Source of the DNA: Nocardioides sp. Root1257
GTDB taxonomy: Bacteria; Actinomycetota; Actinomycetes; Propionibacteriales; Nocardioidaceae
Direction of reading: 5' to 3'
Assembly (NCBI RefSeq): GCF_001425175.1
Contig: NZ_LMDV01000001.1
Span: forward strand, 434,001-498,000
DNA: 64,000 nucleotides
The translations under genes and the position numbers were made by a program. The notes under the pieces are model-generated. The model had not been told where the DNA came from and did not search any database. It worked only from the letters and a program-made list of their open reading frames with translations. Positions 1 to 8,010 of this stretch are shown here, in pieces (positions within the stretch are counted from its first letter, which is position 1; the number at the start of each line of letters is the position of its first letter).

Positions 1-195
1 GCCCGCCCGATCTCCTCGCTGATCGCGGTGAAGCGGACCATGACCGAGCCGGTGCGCACCGAGATCCGCGCCGCCCGCGACCGCGAGAACGCCGCCTTCG
101 CCGAGCTGATGGGCGGCCCCGCGAACCTGGAGGCGCTGACCGCGTTCGCCGAGGGTCGCGAGCCCGACTTCACCAGCCTGCCGCCGGGTTGGTGA
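1..195 (+). CDS. Enoyl-CoA hydratase/isomerase family protein, C-terminal fragment
   Basis: The reading frame is open from the first base to a TGA at 193-195, giving the last 64 residues of a protein whose start lies outside the window. The sequence has the character of a crotonase C-terminal helical region: a basic ISSLIAVKRTM segment followed by an ENAAF..LM pattern and a short tail ending PPGW, as in enoyl-CoA hydratases of actinobacterial beta-oxidation or catabolic clusters. The active-site region is not visible, so substrate cannot be judged. The gene converges on the DUF5996 gene and the two overlap by 26 bases at their 3' ends. Confidence 0.7.
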   Translation, partial: ARPISSLIAVKRTMTEPVRTEIRAARDRENAAFAELMGGPANLEALTAFAEGREPDFTSLPPGW

Positions 196-1087
196 CCTCG
201 TCGGGCCACTCCCCCAGCCGCGCGGCGGCGTCGTAGGTCGAGCGCAGGAACTCCAGGACCAGCCGGTCGGGCTCGGAGGACTCCCGGACCAGGTGGTAGG
301 GCAGCAGGAACTCCCCGAGGCGCTCGTCGTACGCCGCCCCGGCGGGTCCGGCCGCGGCCGACCGGAAGCCGGGCGGCTCGGGGTAGGCGTAGGAGTAGAA
401 GCTCCCCTCGGGGCTGCCTCCGGGCCAGAAGCCGGCGCTGGAGACCTCGGCGCAGTAGGCCTCCCACATCACCCGGTCGGGGCAGTTGGGCACGCCGCCG
501 GGGTGTCGTGCCGCGGGTCGGCCGGAGAAGCGGGTCACGGCCAGGTCGAAGGCCCCCCAGAAGAAGTGGACGGGGCTGCCCTTGCCGCGGAACTCCCCGC
601 GGAACTCGGACAGGACGCCGTGCGCCTTGACCAGGGAGAGCCAGAAGAGGTGCGCCGCGTCCGGGTCGTACGACGCGTGGTGCTCGTCGTCCGCGAAGGG
701 TGTGGCGTCCTCGACCTCGACCGGGGCGGCGCCGATCGGCACGTGCAGGTCGAGCTCCCCCAGCCGGGCGCGGACCTCCGCGTGGAAGTCCGCGACCGAC
801 CGGCGCGTGAGCTCGACGGTCCGACGGCGGCCGTCGGTGCAGTCGAGCAGGAGGCGGTGGTCGACGAAGTCGAACTGGATCTCGACCCCGCGCCCACCCG
901 CCGGCATCAGCGAGGTCGTCAGCCCGATCGCGTTGACGTAGAGCGGGACGTGCCACCAGTGGTTCTCGAACGGCGAGAGCGCCAGTCGGATCCTGCCCAC
1001 GACCTGCACCCAGCGGTGCAGGGTGTCCCTGGTGTCGGTCCAGTCGTCGACCAGCAACCGCGGCCAGCGGCCGTCGTGCCCGTTCAC
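170..1087 (-). CDS. DUF5996 family protein
   Basis: A 305-residue soluble protein starting with GTG at 1087. It resembles the DUF5996 family: an N-terminal WPRLLVDDWTDTRDTLH segment, the block around residues 39-60 with FENHWWHVPLYV, a central HLFWLSLVKAHGVL region, and an aromatic stretch with PVHFFWGAFDLAVTRFSGR. The family has no established biochemical role known to me; the many conserved Trp, His and Phe residues suggest a small-molecule pocket, which is inference. No signal peptide or membrane segment is seen. It ends inside the crotonase gene on the other strand and lies 7 bases downstream of the esterase gene on its own strand, so it may be the last gene of the operon that begins with the LAL regulator. 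Confidence 0.8.
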   Translation of the reverse strand: MNGHDGRWPRLLVDDWTDTRDTLHRWVQVVGRIRLALSPFENHWWHVPLYVNAIGLTTSLMPAGGRGVEIQFDFVDHRLLLDCTDGRRRTVELTRRSVADFHAEVRARLGELDLHVPIGAAPVEVEDATPFADDEHHASYDPDAAHLFWLSLVKAHGVLSEFRGEFRGKGSPVHFFWGAFDLAVTRFSGRPAARHPGGVPNCPDRVMWEAYCAEVSSAGFWPGGSPEGSFYSYAYPEPPGFRSAAAGPAGAAYDERLGEFLLPYHLVRESSEPDRLVLEFLRSTYDAAARLGEWPDEVTNPAAGW

Positions 1088-1094
1088 GGAGCCG

Positions 1095-1808
1095 CTACGA
1101 CCCGATCGACTCGATGGCGGTGCGGATCACGTCCGCCACCTCCTTCGGGTGCGCCAGCATCACGAGGTGCGAGGAGTCGATCTCCACGGTCGTCATGCCG
1201 GCGCGCTGGTAGCCGAAGCGCTCGACGTCGGGGTTGATGGTGCGGTCCGAGGAGGACACGATCCCCCACGCCGGCTTCGTCTTCCACGCGGCGGCCGACG
1301 CCGGCTCGCCGAAGGCGGCGCCCGCCAGCGGACGCTGCGAGACTGCGAGGATCCTGGCCAGGTCGGGGTCGACGTCGGCGGCGAAGATCTCCGGGAACCT
1401 CTCGATGTCGACCGAGACGTCGGTGCCGTCCTCGCCGCCCGGCTGCGGGAAGGGCGTGTAGACGAGCGCCTCGGCCAGCGGGGAGTCGGGGAAGCCGCCC
1501 TGCAGCTCGCCGAGGCTCTCCCCCTCGTCGAGGGCGTAGCCGGCGAGGTAGACGAGACCGACGACGTTGTCGGCCGTCCCGGCGACGGTGATCACCGCGC
1601 CGCCGTACGAGTGGCCGACGAGCAGGACGGGTCCGTCGATGTGGGAGACCACGGATGCGATGTACTCCGCGTCGCCGGCCAGGCTCCGGTTGGGTACGGC
1701 GGGCACCCGGACGGCGAGTCCGTCGGCGAGCAGTTCGGGCACGAGCGCGGCGAAGCTGGAGGCGTCGGCGAACGCCCCGTGGACGAGGACGATGGTGGGC
1801 TTGGGCAT
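1095..1808 (-). CDS. Alpha/beta hydrolase (EstC-like esterase)
   Basis: A 237-residue alpha/beta-fold hydrolase. The oxyanion strand VLVHGAF lies at residues 8-13, the nucleophile elbow GHSYGG puts the catalytic serine at 67, an SSSD near residue 190 supplies the likely acid and SSH near 213 the catalytic histidine. A longer open frame runs upstream, but ATG at 1808 is preceded by CAGGAG and is the natural start. It is the third gene behind the LAL regulator (regulator, HSL-type hydrolase, this gene) with 20 bases to the gene before. It is clearly paralogous to the divergent hydrolase at 5736-6431, sharing VLVHGA, GHSYGG and LDEGES blocks. Substrate is unknown. Confidence 0.85.
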   Translation of the reverse strand: MPKPTIVLVHGAFADASSFAALVPELLADGLAVRVPAVPNRSLAGDAEYIASVVSHIDGPVLLVGHSYGGAVITVAGTADNVVGLVYLAGYALDEGESLGELQGGFPDSPLAEALVYTPFPQPGGEDGTDVSVDIERFPEIFAADVDPDLARILAVSQRPLAGAAFGEPASAAAWKTKPAWGIVSSSDRTINPDVERFGYQRAGMTTVEIDSSHLVMLAHPKEVADVIRTAIESIGS

Positions 1809-1828
1809 GGAGAGCTCCTGGTGAGTGG

Positions 1829-2788
1829 TCACTGGTCGTACAGGGCGGCGCGCAGGAAGTCGGCTCCCTGAGCGGTGGCGGCCTTGGCCGCGTGGGTGTC
1901 GCGCAGGGCGTTGACCATCACGAAGTCGTGGATGATCCCCTGGTAGCGCACGGCCGTGACCGGCACGCCGGCCGCACGCAGCTTCGCGGCGTACGCCTCC
2001 CCCTCGTCGCGCAGCACGTCGGCCTCGGCGACGATCACGAGGGCGGGCGGCAGCCCCGCCAGCTCCTCGGTGCTCGCACGCAGCGGCGATGCCGTGATCT
2101 GCGCGCGGTCCTCGGCGTCGCTCGTGTACTGATCCCAGAACCACTGCATGGCGTCGCGTCGCAGCCAGTAGTCGGTCTGGAACTGGTGGTAGGAGCCGGT
2201 GTCGAAGGACGCGTCCGTGACGGGGTAGTAGAGCAGCTGCGCGGCGAGCCGCGGACCGCCACGCTGCTTGGCCATGATCGTCACGGCGGCGGACATGTTG
2301 CCGCCGACAGAGTCGCCTGCGACGGCGATCCGGCCCGGGTCGAGGTCGTACTCGGCGCCGTGCTCGCCGATCCACTCGAGCGCGTTGTAGACCTGCTCGA
2401 TGGCGACGGGGTACTTCGCCTCGGGCGAGCGGTCGTAGTTGGTGAACACGGTCGCGGCCTCGGCCCGGGTGGTCAGCTCGCGCACGAGGCGGTCGTGCGT
2501 GTGCGCGTCGCCGAAGACCCACCCGGCACCGTGGGTGAAGAGGATCACCGGCAGCGGCCCGACGGACCCGGCCGGGCGGTAGATCGTGATCGAGACCTCG
2601 CCGGTCGGACCGCCGGGGATCGTGAGCTCCTCGGTGTCCACCGCCGGCGCCGGGACGTCGCCGTCCTGGACGGAGTCGACGGTCTTGCGGCCCTCCTCGA
2701 TGGAGAGGTCGAAGAGGTACGGCGGGTCCGCAGTCGCCTCGACGAACTCCTGGGCGGCCGGCTCGAGGACGGGCTTGATGTCGGTCAT
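1829..2788 (-). CDS. HSL-family alpha/beta hydrolase (acetyl-esterase-like)
   Basis: A 319-residue esterase of the hormone-sensitive-lipase (type IV) family. The oxyanion-hole motif is HGAGW at residues 86-90 (family HGGGW), the nucleophile motif is GDSVGG with Ser160, the acid is in EADVLRDEG near 265 and the base in IIHDFVM near 292, all in the expected order and spacing. No signal peptide is visible, so it should act in the cytoplasm on short-chain acyl esters. I start it at ATG 2788 (MTDIKP) because family members begin at this point; 12 more codons are open upstream. It sits between the LAL regulator (62 bases upstream) and another esterase (20 bases downstream), consistent with one operon. 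Confidence 0.88.
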   Translation of the reverse strand: MTDIKPVLEPAAQEFVEATADPPYLFDLSIEEGRKTVDSVQDGDVPAPAVDTEELTIPGGPTGEVSITIYRPAGSVGPLPVILFTHGAGWVFGDAHTHDRLVRELTTRAEAATVFTNYDRSPEAKYPVAIEQVYNALEWIGEHGAEYDLDPGRIAVAGDSVGGNMSAAVTIMAKQRGGPRLAAQLLYYPVTDASFDTGSYHQFQTDYWLRRDAMQWFWDQYTSDAEDRAQITASPLRASTEELAGLPPALVIVAEADVLRDEGEAYAAKLRAAGVPVTAVRYQGIIHDFVMVNALRDTHAAKAATAQGADFLRAALYDQ

Positions 2789-2850
2789 GCGACGAGCCTG
2801 CGCCGCGCACGTCGTACGCCGCATCCGTCACGTGACGTACTTGCGCGCCG

Positions 2851-5592
2851 TCAGTCGCCCGACGGGTCGAGAAGGCCGCGCAGCTGGGCCCGGGAGGTCA
2901 CCCCGAGCTTCGGGAATGCGTGGTAGAGATGCGTCGAGACCGTCCGGGGTGACAGGAAGAGCTGTTTGCCGATCTCGCGGTTGGTCAGGCCCCGACCGGC
3001 GAGCAGCACGATCTGGCGCTCCTGCGGGGTGAGGTCGTCCAGGCTCGCCGGTGCCGCCTCCGCCTGGGCCACACCGGCGGCGCGCAGCTCGGCCTCGGCG
3101 ACGGCCGCCCAGGCGTGGACACCGAGTCGGGCGTAGGCGTCACGGGCGGTCGCCAGGTGGTCGCGGGCCTGCGCCGGCCGGCGCTGCCGGCGCAACCAGG
3201 TGCCGTAGCCGAGCTCGGCATGGGCGAGCTCGAACGGCCAGGTGGCCGCCTGCGGGTGACTGGTGGCCATCGCGTGGAACGCCTCGGCCTCGTCACCCTC
3301 GGCGAGTGCCGCGAGGGCGCGCTGGAGGATCAGCTCGAAGCGCACGTCAGCCGTGCCCTCGAGCCGGGCGCGAGCGCGCTCCACGATCACGGCGACGGCG
3401 TCCCGCTCGCCCGCGCGGACCGCCACCTGCGCCACTTCGCCCAGCGCCCGCAGGCAGACGTGCGGGTGCAGCGGTCGACCGTCGGCACGGAAGAGAGCCC
3501 GCGCGTGCCGGGCGCTGCCCGCGAGGTCGCCCGCGGCGAAGGCCGCACGGGCGAGCGTCACGATCAGGTTGGCCTCGAGGGCGGCACACTCGTCGACGTC
3601 GAGGGCCCGCAGGATCGCCTCCGCCTCGACCCGGGCGGCCTCCGGACTGCCCACCACGGCCGTCACGCGCGCGAGCAGCTCACGTCCGACCAGGCGGTAG
3701 AAGACCAGGCTTCTCGCCTCCGCCAGGTCGATCAGCTCCCGAGCGGTGTCGGCCGCCTCGGCGAAGGCACCCCGGTCGAACTGCACCTGCCCCAGGGCCA
3801 TCAGCGTCTGCGCCAGGTTGACCGGCCCGATCGAGCGCCGCATCAGGGCGGCCCCCTTCTCCAGCCGCCGGCTCGCGACCTCTGTCTCGTCCAGCAACCA
3901 GGCGGCAGCGCCGAGCATCACCTCCTGCGCGGCCAGGAGGTCCATCGGGATCTCCAGGTCGAGCGGCGGGGTGTCCCGCACCCGGGCGACGAGCTCGGGT
4001 GGCCGCGACAACGGGGCCAGCGCGACCTCGATCCAGGTCCTCGCCGCGCGCGTCATCTCGACCATCGGCCCCGGGGTGGCGGGCGCCTCCCGGGCGAAGC
4101 GGTCGTACCACCCGCGGACGCGCTCGGACCCCTTCCCGGTCTGGTAGGACAGCGACGCCAAGGTGGTCAGCGCCGCCCAGCCCGCGTCGGCATCGGCCGA
4201 GAGCATCTCCTCCAGCGAGCCCTCGAGCGCGTCCAGCGCGGCGCTCTGCCGCATGGTCTGCGCCATCGCGTACGCCGCCTGGTGGGCGGCGCGGGCGCGC
4301 ACCGTCGGGTCGTCGCTCTCCTCCCGGATCCGCTCGGAGATCGCCTGGAGCCGGGCGACGTGACCGGTGTGACCGAGCATCATCAGGGCCTCGAGCATCC
4401 GCGACTCCCGGTCGACCCTGCTGGGGCTCAGCTCGGCGGCGCGCAGCATCGCGCGCGCGGCCTCGGAGTGCGCGCCGCGGTCCCGCGCGTCGAAGGCCGT
4501 CGCCATCAGCTCACCTGCGATCCCCTCGTCCGCGCGCAGGCTGGCGCCGGCCCGGTGCCACACGCGTCGGGCAGGGTCGTCGACGTACGCGTCGGCGAGG
4601 TCCCGGTGTGCCCTGACCCGCTCGCGAGCCGACGCCCGGGTGTAGATCGTCGACCGGACGAGCGGGTGGCGAAAGCGCACGTGGCCGTCGACGACGCTCA
4701 CGAGCCCGACGGCCTCGGCGGGCTCGAGGTCGCCGACCCCGTCGACTCCCAGGACCCGTTCGAGCACGCCGATGTCGGACGCCCCGGCCGCGGCCAGGAG
4801 CAGCGCGGCGCGCGTCGACGGGGGCAGTCCGGGCAGCTCGGCGGCGAACGCGGCCTCCACCCGGGGCGGTACGTCGAGCGGGTCGGACGACCCGGACGGC
4901 GTCAGCGACGAGCCGGTGGTGCGGGCGAACTCGCGCAGCGCGAGCGGGTTGCCCTGTGCCCGCTCGACGATGACAGTGCGCACGACCGGGTCGAGCCGGA
5001 TGCCCAGGCCCTCGAGCAGCGTCATCGAGCCGTCGAGGTCGAGCGGCGCGATCGCCAGCGCCGGCAGGTCCTCGAGCCCCTCGGCGCCTGCGGCGTCGCG
5101 CGTGGCGACCAGGAACGACACCCGGCTGCCGGCCAGTCGGTTGGCGACGAACGAGAGCACCGACCACGAGCTGTCGTCGAGCCACTGCTGGTCGTCGACG
5201 AGCACGAGCACCGGCGCCCGGCCGGCCAGGTCGCGCAGCCAGGCGGCGATGTCGAGCCGCAACGAGAGCGCGTCGGTCACCCGTTCGTCGCCGCGACCCA
5301 CCAGCGTCTCGACCAGCTCCTCGGCTCGCGAGCGCAGCCCGGGGTCGAGCTCCAGCTCGTCGGTCCGGAGCAGGTCGACGGCCCCGGCGTAGGAGAGCGA
5401 CCGCTCGCTCGGCCGGCCACGGGCGGCGAGGACCGACCAGCTGTCCGCGCGTGCGCGAGCAGCGACCTCGCCCAGCACCGATGACTTGCCGACGCCGGGC
5501 TCACCGGTGATGCAGACGACCCGGGGCCCCTCGCGCAGGAGGCGCCAGATCTCGTCGAGCAGCTCGCTCCGGCCCACGAGATCCACTGCCAC
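2851..5592 (-). CDS. LuxR-family large ATP-binding regulator (LAL type)
   Basis: A regulator of about 913 residues. An AAA/NACHT-like ATPase comes first, with Walker A GEPGVGKSS near residue 30-38 and Walker B-like VLVLVDDQQWLDD; a long helical, TPR-like middle follows; the C terminus carries a LuxR helix-turn-helix (LTPQERQIVLLAGRGLTNREI, read as two halves around AGRG). This is the MalT/LAL plan, in which an effector and ATP switch the protein to an activating oligomer. GTG at 5592 has a GGGGGAG ribosome site nine bases upstream; an upstream GTG at 5610 is possible. Esterase genes follow on the same strand and a paralogous esterase diverges on the other, so control of ester or lipid hydrolysis is the natural inference. 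Confidence 0.88.
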   Translation of the reverse strand: MAVDLVGRSELLDEIWRLLREGPRVVCITGEPGVGKSSVLGEVAARARADSWSVLAARGRPSERSLSYAGAVDLLRTDELELDPGLRSRAEELVETLVGRGDERVTDALSLRLDIAAWLRDLAGRAPVLVLVDDQQWLDDSSWSVLSFVANRLAGSRVSFLVATRDAAGAEGLEDLPALAIAPLDLDGSMTLLEGLGIRLDPVVRTVIVERAQGNPLALREFARTTGSSLTPSGSSDPLDVPPRVEAAFAAELPGLPPSTRAALLLAAAGASDIGVLERVLGVDGVGDLEPAEAVGLVSVVDGHVRFRHPLVRSTIYTRASARERVRAHRDLADAYVDDPARRVWHRAGASLRADEGIAGELMATAFDARDRGAHSEAARAMLRAAELSPSRVDRESRMLEALMMLGHTGHVARLQAISERIREESDDPTVRARAAHQAAYAMAQTMRQSAALDALEGSLEEMLSADADAGWAALTTLASLSYQTGKGSERVRGWYDRFAREAPATPGPMVEMTRAARTWIEVALAPLSRPPELVARVRDTPPLDLEIPMDLLAAQEVMLGAAAWLLDETEVASRRLEKGAALMRRSIGPVNLAQTLMALGQVQFDRGAFAEAADTARELIDLAEARSLVFYRLVGRELLARVTAVVGSPEAARVEAEAILRALDVDECAALEANLIVTLARAAFAAGDLAGSARHARALFRADGRPLHPHVCLRALGEVAQVAVRAGERDAVAVIVERARARLEGTADVRFELILQRALAALAEGDEAEAFHAMATSHPQAATWPFELAHAELGYGTWLRRQRRPAQARDHLATARDAYARLGVHAWAAVAEAELRAAGVAQAEAAPASLDDLTPQERQIVLLAGRGLTNREIGKQLFLSPRTVSTHLYHAFPKLGVTSRAQLRGLLDPSGD

Positions 5593-5674
5593 GCAGCGAT
5601 TCTCCCCCACGCACCCCGACGGGCGTTCTCGCCCCGAGGGGTGGGACGACCCGGCACCACCCGCCTCGTGAACG

Positions 5675-5697
5675 GTCCGAGAACAACCCGTTCGGAC
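5675..5697. promoter_or_regulatory. Inverted repeat, candidate LAL operator
   Basis: GTCCGA at 5675-5680 and TCGGAC at 5692-5697 form a perfect inverted repeat with an 11-base spacer; a second, offset pair AACGG (5671-5675) and CCGTT (5688-5692) is nested with it. It lies in the divergent intergenic region between the regulator and the esterase at 5736, ending 26 bases before that gene's -10-like element. That is a place where an activator would bind. Assignment to the LAL regulator is inference. Confidence 0.4.
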
Positions 5698-5723
5698 ACT
5701 GGTGGGAGCGCGACCATCGCCGC

Positions 5724-5729
5724 TAGCGT
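5724..5729 (+). promoter_or_regulatory. Candidate -10 element, leaderless esterase promoter
   Basis: TAGCGT lies exactly six bases before the ATG at 5736, which would place transcription initiation at or beside the start codon. No ribosome site precedes this ATG. No good -35 is visible, in keeping with an activated promoter. Confidence 0.4.
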
Positions 5730-5735
5730 CCCAGC

Positions 5736-6431
5736 ATGAGCGATCTCCCCCACATCGTCCTGGTGCACGGCGCCTGGGCCGACGGCTCCTGCTGGAGCTC
5801 CGTCATCAGCACGCTCCACGAGCGCGGGTACGGCGTGACCGCCCCGCAGTTCCCCGAGTCCTCCCTCGCCGCCGACGTCGACCGCCTCCGCCAGGTGCTC
5901 AACCGGCAGAGCGGGCCGACCGTCGTCGTCGGGCACTCGTACGGCGGCCAGATCATGACCGCCCTCAACGAGGACGCCCCGAACGTCGTCGCGCTCGTCT
6001 ACATCGCGGCCTTCGGGCTCGACGAGGGCGAGTCGATCGGCGCGCTGGTCGAGAGCGGCCCGCCGTCGCCGGCCCTGGCCAACCTCGACGTCGACGCGCT
6101 CGGCTACGCCTGGCTGCGCGAGGACGACTTCGTCGGGCACTTCGCCGCCGACGTCGAGCCGGCGCGGGCCAAGGTGATGCACGCCGTGCAGCAGCCGATC
6201 TCGCTGTCGGCGTTCGGCGACGTGATGGGCGTGCCGGCGTGGAAGGCGCTGCCCAGCTGGTACCTGGTGGCGACCAACGACGAGGCGATCCCGCCGGACG
6301 CCGAGCGCCAGTTCGCGGCGCGGATGGGCGCCACGACCGTCGAGGTCGCCTCCAGCCACGTGCCGATGGTCTCCCAGCCCGACGCGGTCGTCGCGCTGAT
6401 CGAGGCCGCCGTCGCCGGCGTCAGCTCCTGA
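5736..6431 (+). CDS. Alpha/beta hydrolase (EstC-like esterase), divergent from LAL regulator
   Basis: A 231-residue alpha/beta hydrolase with VLVHGAW at residues 8-14, the nucleophile elbow GHSYGG with Ser68, an acid in VATNDEAIPPD and the base in SSHVPMV near residue 207. It is a paralogue of the hydrolase at 1095-1808, with which it shares the LDEGES block and the AADV segment. It is transcribed away from the LAL regulator, with an inverted repeat in between, so it is probably a regulator target. The ATG at 5736 has no ribosome site but a -10-like hexamer six bases upstream. Soluble, no signal peptide; the ester substrate is unknown. Confidence 0.87.
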   Translation: MSDLPHIVLVHGAWADGSCWSSVISTLHERGYGVTAPQFPESSLAADVDRLRQVLNRQSGPTVVVGHSYGGQIMTALNEDAPNVVALVYIAAFGLDEGESIGALVESGPPSPALANLDVDALGYAWLREDDFVGHFAADVEPARAKVMHAVQQPISLSAFGDVMGVPAWKALPSWYLVATNDEAIPPDAERQFAARMGATTVEVASSHVPMVSQPDAVVALIEAAVAGVSS

Positions 6432-6434
6432 CCC

Positions 6435-6998
6435 TCAGCCCGCCGGGGCGGTGAACGCCTCGGCGGCGGTGACGGTCCCGGCGGTGCGTCCGGGCGCGCG
6501 CTGGTCGGCCCAGTAGAGATTGGTGTGGGCGATCACCAGGTCGGGGGTCGGCGCGCCGTACTCGCTCAGGTCCTCGGTCGTGTGCGCATCCGCGACGAGG
6601 GTGGCGTCGTAGCCGCGCGCGAGCGCCCCGTGCAGCGTCGAGCGGATGCACATGTCGGTCTGCGCACCCGCCACGACGAGGCGGCCGACACCGAGCCGAC
6701 CGAGGACGTCCTCGAGGTCGGTGTCCTCGAAGGAGTCGCCGTACAGCTTGTGCACGACCGGCTCCTCCGCGCCGATGACGAGCTCGGGCACGTACTTCCA
6801 CCCGTCGCTGCCCCGGGGCATGCCCTCGGGGTGCGAGTGCTGGACCCAGACGACCGGCAGCTGCTGCTCGCGGGCCCGCTCGACGAGCGTGGCGATGGTG
6901 GCGACGACGCGGTCGCGGTCGTGGGCCTCGGCCACGACGTCGTTCTGGACGTCGATGACGAGGAGGGCGGTCTGCGGACGGTCGGTGAGAGTGGTCAT
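6435..6998 (-). CDS. Isochorismatase-family cysteine hydrolase
   Basis: A 187-residue protein of the isochorismatase-like superfamily, which includes nicotinamidases, N-carbamoyl hydrolases and biuret-type amidases. The triad is intact: Asp16 in VIDVQND, Lys84 in VHKLYGDSF and Cys117 in GAQTDMCIRST. The length is typical of stand-alone members. The substrate is not determined by these motifs. The start is ATG 6998, preceded at six bases by the -10-like hexamer TACGGT. It diverges from a WYL-domain regulator gene and its promoter region carries an inverted repeat, so repression by that regulator is likely. Its 3' end stops 3 bases short of the esterase gene's end on the other strand. Confidence 0.87.
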   Translation of the reverse strand: MTTLTDRPQTALLVIDVQNDVVAEAHDRDRVVATIATLVERAREQQLPVVWVQHSHPEGMPRGSDGWKYVPELVIGAEEPVVHKLYGDSFEDTDLEDVLGRLGVGRLVVAGAQTDMCIRSTLHGALARGYDATLVADAHTTEDLSEYGAPTPDLVIAHTNLYWADQRAPGRTAGTVTAAEAFTAPAG

Positions 6999-7004
6999 GG
7001 GGCG

Positions 7005-7010
7005 ACCGTA
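7005..7010 (-). promoter_or_regulatory. Candidate -10 element of the isochorismatase-like gene
   Basis: On the minus strand TACGGT lies six bases before the ATG at 6998, the leaderless arrangement seen repeatedly in this window. The inverted repeat at 7020-7032 occupies the place of the spacer and -35 region. Confidence 0.4.
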
Positions 7011-7019
7011 GGTGGCAAT

Positions 7020-7032
7020 GTGGACGTTCCAC
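7020..7032. promoter_or_regulatory. Inverted repeat GTGGA-N3-TCCAC, candidate WYL operator
   Basis: A 13-base element with perfect five-base arms between divergent genes for a cysteine hydrolase and a WYL regulator. It would overlap the hydrolase promoter between -10 and -35, a repressor position. Binding by the neighbouring WYL protein is inference. Confidence 0.35.
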
Positions 7033-7033
7033 T

Positions 7034-7045
7034 TCCTGATCAGGA
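7034..7045. promoter_or_regulatory. 12-base perfect palindrome over the WYL gene's ribosome site
   Basis: TCCTGATCAGGA is a perfect palindrome, and its right half contributes the AGGAG ribosome-binding site (7042-7046) of the GTG at 7054. It could be an operator or an RNA hairpin that modulates translation. Confidence 0.35.
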
Positions 7046-7053
7046 GCGATCCG

Positions 7054-8010
7054 GTGCCCGATCTCAGCCCGACCTCCCGAGCGCTGCTCGCGCTCGAGGC
7101 ATTGCAGGACTCCCCCGGAATCACCGCGGAGCGCCTCGGCCGCCGGCTCGGCGTGACGGCGCGCGCAGCCCGTCGGTACGTCGAGATCCTGCGTCAGGCG
7201 GACATCCCGGTCGAGTCGATCCGCGGCCCCGACGGCGGCTACCGCCTCGGCCGCGGCGTACGACCGCCGCCGCTGCGCTTCGGGTCCGACGAGGCACTCG
7301 GCCTGGTGATGGCCGCGCTGGACGGTCAGCACGACGCGGCCGACGCCGAGGGTCCGGTGGGCCGAGCACTCGGCAAGCTGCTCGCTGCGCTCCCGCGGTC
7401 GGTGGCCGCCCAGGCGGAGGCGGTCCGCCGTACGGCGGCTCCCGTCCCCCACCGCGACCCGTCCCGGCCCGAACCCGCGACCACGGTCGCGCTGGTCGAG
7501 GCGTGCGCCGCGCGACGTCGCGTCCGGCTCGGCTACCGCACCGAGGCCGGCAACGAGCGCGACCTGGAGGCCGAGCCGTGGGCGGTGGTCGTGCGCTACG
7601 GACGTTGGTACCTCCTCTGCCGGTCCGTCACCGCCGACGCCGTCCGCACCTACCGGATCGACCGCGTGGGCTCGGTCGAGGTGCTGGCCGAGACCTTCGA
7701 GCCGCCCGCAGACCTGGACCCGGTCGCCTCCCTGGAGGAGAACCTCGCGAGCGGCTGGCAGCACCCGGTGCGCGTCACCGTCGACGCGCCGATCGCTCGG
7801 GTCGCGGCGTCGATCCCGCGGACCATGGGCCGGCTGGAGGAGGTCGACGCCCACACGACCCGGCTCGTCGGCTCGACACGCAACGTCGTGATGTACGCCG
7901 AGCAGCTGGCGATGCTGCCCGGAGCCTTCCGGATCGACGAGGGCGACGAGGTGCGGGCCGCGCTCGAGGTGCTGGCCGAGCGGCTCACCGCAGCGGCGTC
8001 AGCCGAATGA
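7054..8010 (+). CDS. WYL-domain transcriptional regulator (HTH_11-WYL)
   Basis: A 318-residue regulator. Residues 1-60 form a winged helix of the HTH_11 type (LGRRLGVTARAARRYVEIL, then the wing GPDGGYRLG); the middle and C terminus form a WYL domain with a RYGRWYLLCR segment and a following YRIDRV strand. Such proteins act as transcription factors whose WYL domain senses nucleic acids or small ligands. The GTG at 7054 is chosen because AGGAG lies seven bases upstream; an in-frame GTG at 7012 has no ribosome site and would leave only 13 bases to the divergent gene. The 3' end overlaps the exonuclease gene by 12 bases. Its likely target is the divergent isochorismatase-like gene. Confidence 0.86.
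   Translation: MPDLSPTSRALLALEALQDSPGITAERLGRRLGVTARAARRYVEILRQADIPVESIRGPDGGYRLGRGVRPPPLRFGSDEALGLVMAALDGQHDAADAEGPVGRALGKLLAALPRSVAAQAEAVRRTAAPVPHRDPSRPEPATTVALVEACAARRRVRLGYRTEAGNERDLEAEPWAVVVRYGRWYLLCRSVTADAVRTYRIDRVGSVEVLAETFEPPADLDPVASLEENLASGWQHPVRVTVDAPIARVAASIPRTMGRLEEVDAHTTRLVGSTRNVVMYAEQLAMLPGAFRIDEGDEVRAALEVLAERLTAAASAE

Noticed and set aside
1809..2831. An in-frame upstream extension of the esterase at 1095-1808 that would make a 578-residue protein.
   Set aside because: The extension is in a different frame from the HSL-type hydrolase that truly occupies this DNA; the esterase has its own ATG with a ribosome site at 1808.
3115..5484. A very long open frame on the plus strand opposite the LAL regulator.
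   Set aside because: It is antisense to a gene with clear ATPase and LuxR motifs, is made of Arg, Gly, Gln and Pro-rich sequence, and has no recognisable domain; such shadow frames are common at this GC content.
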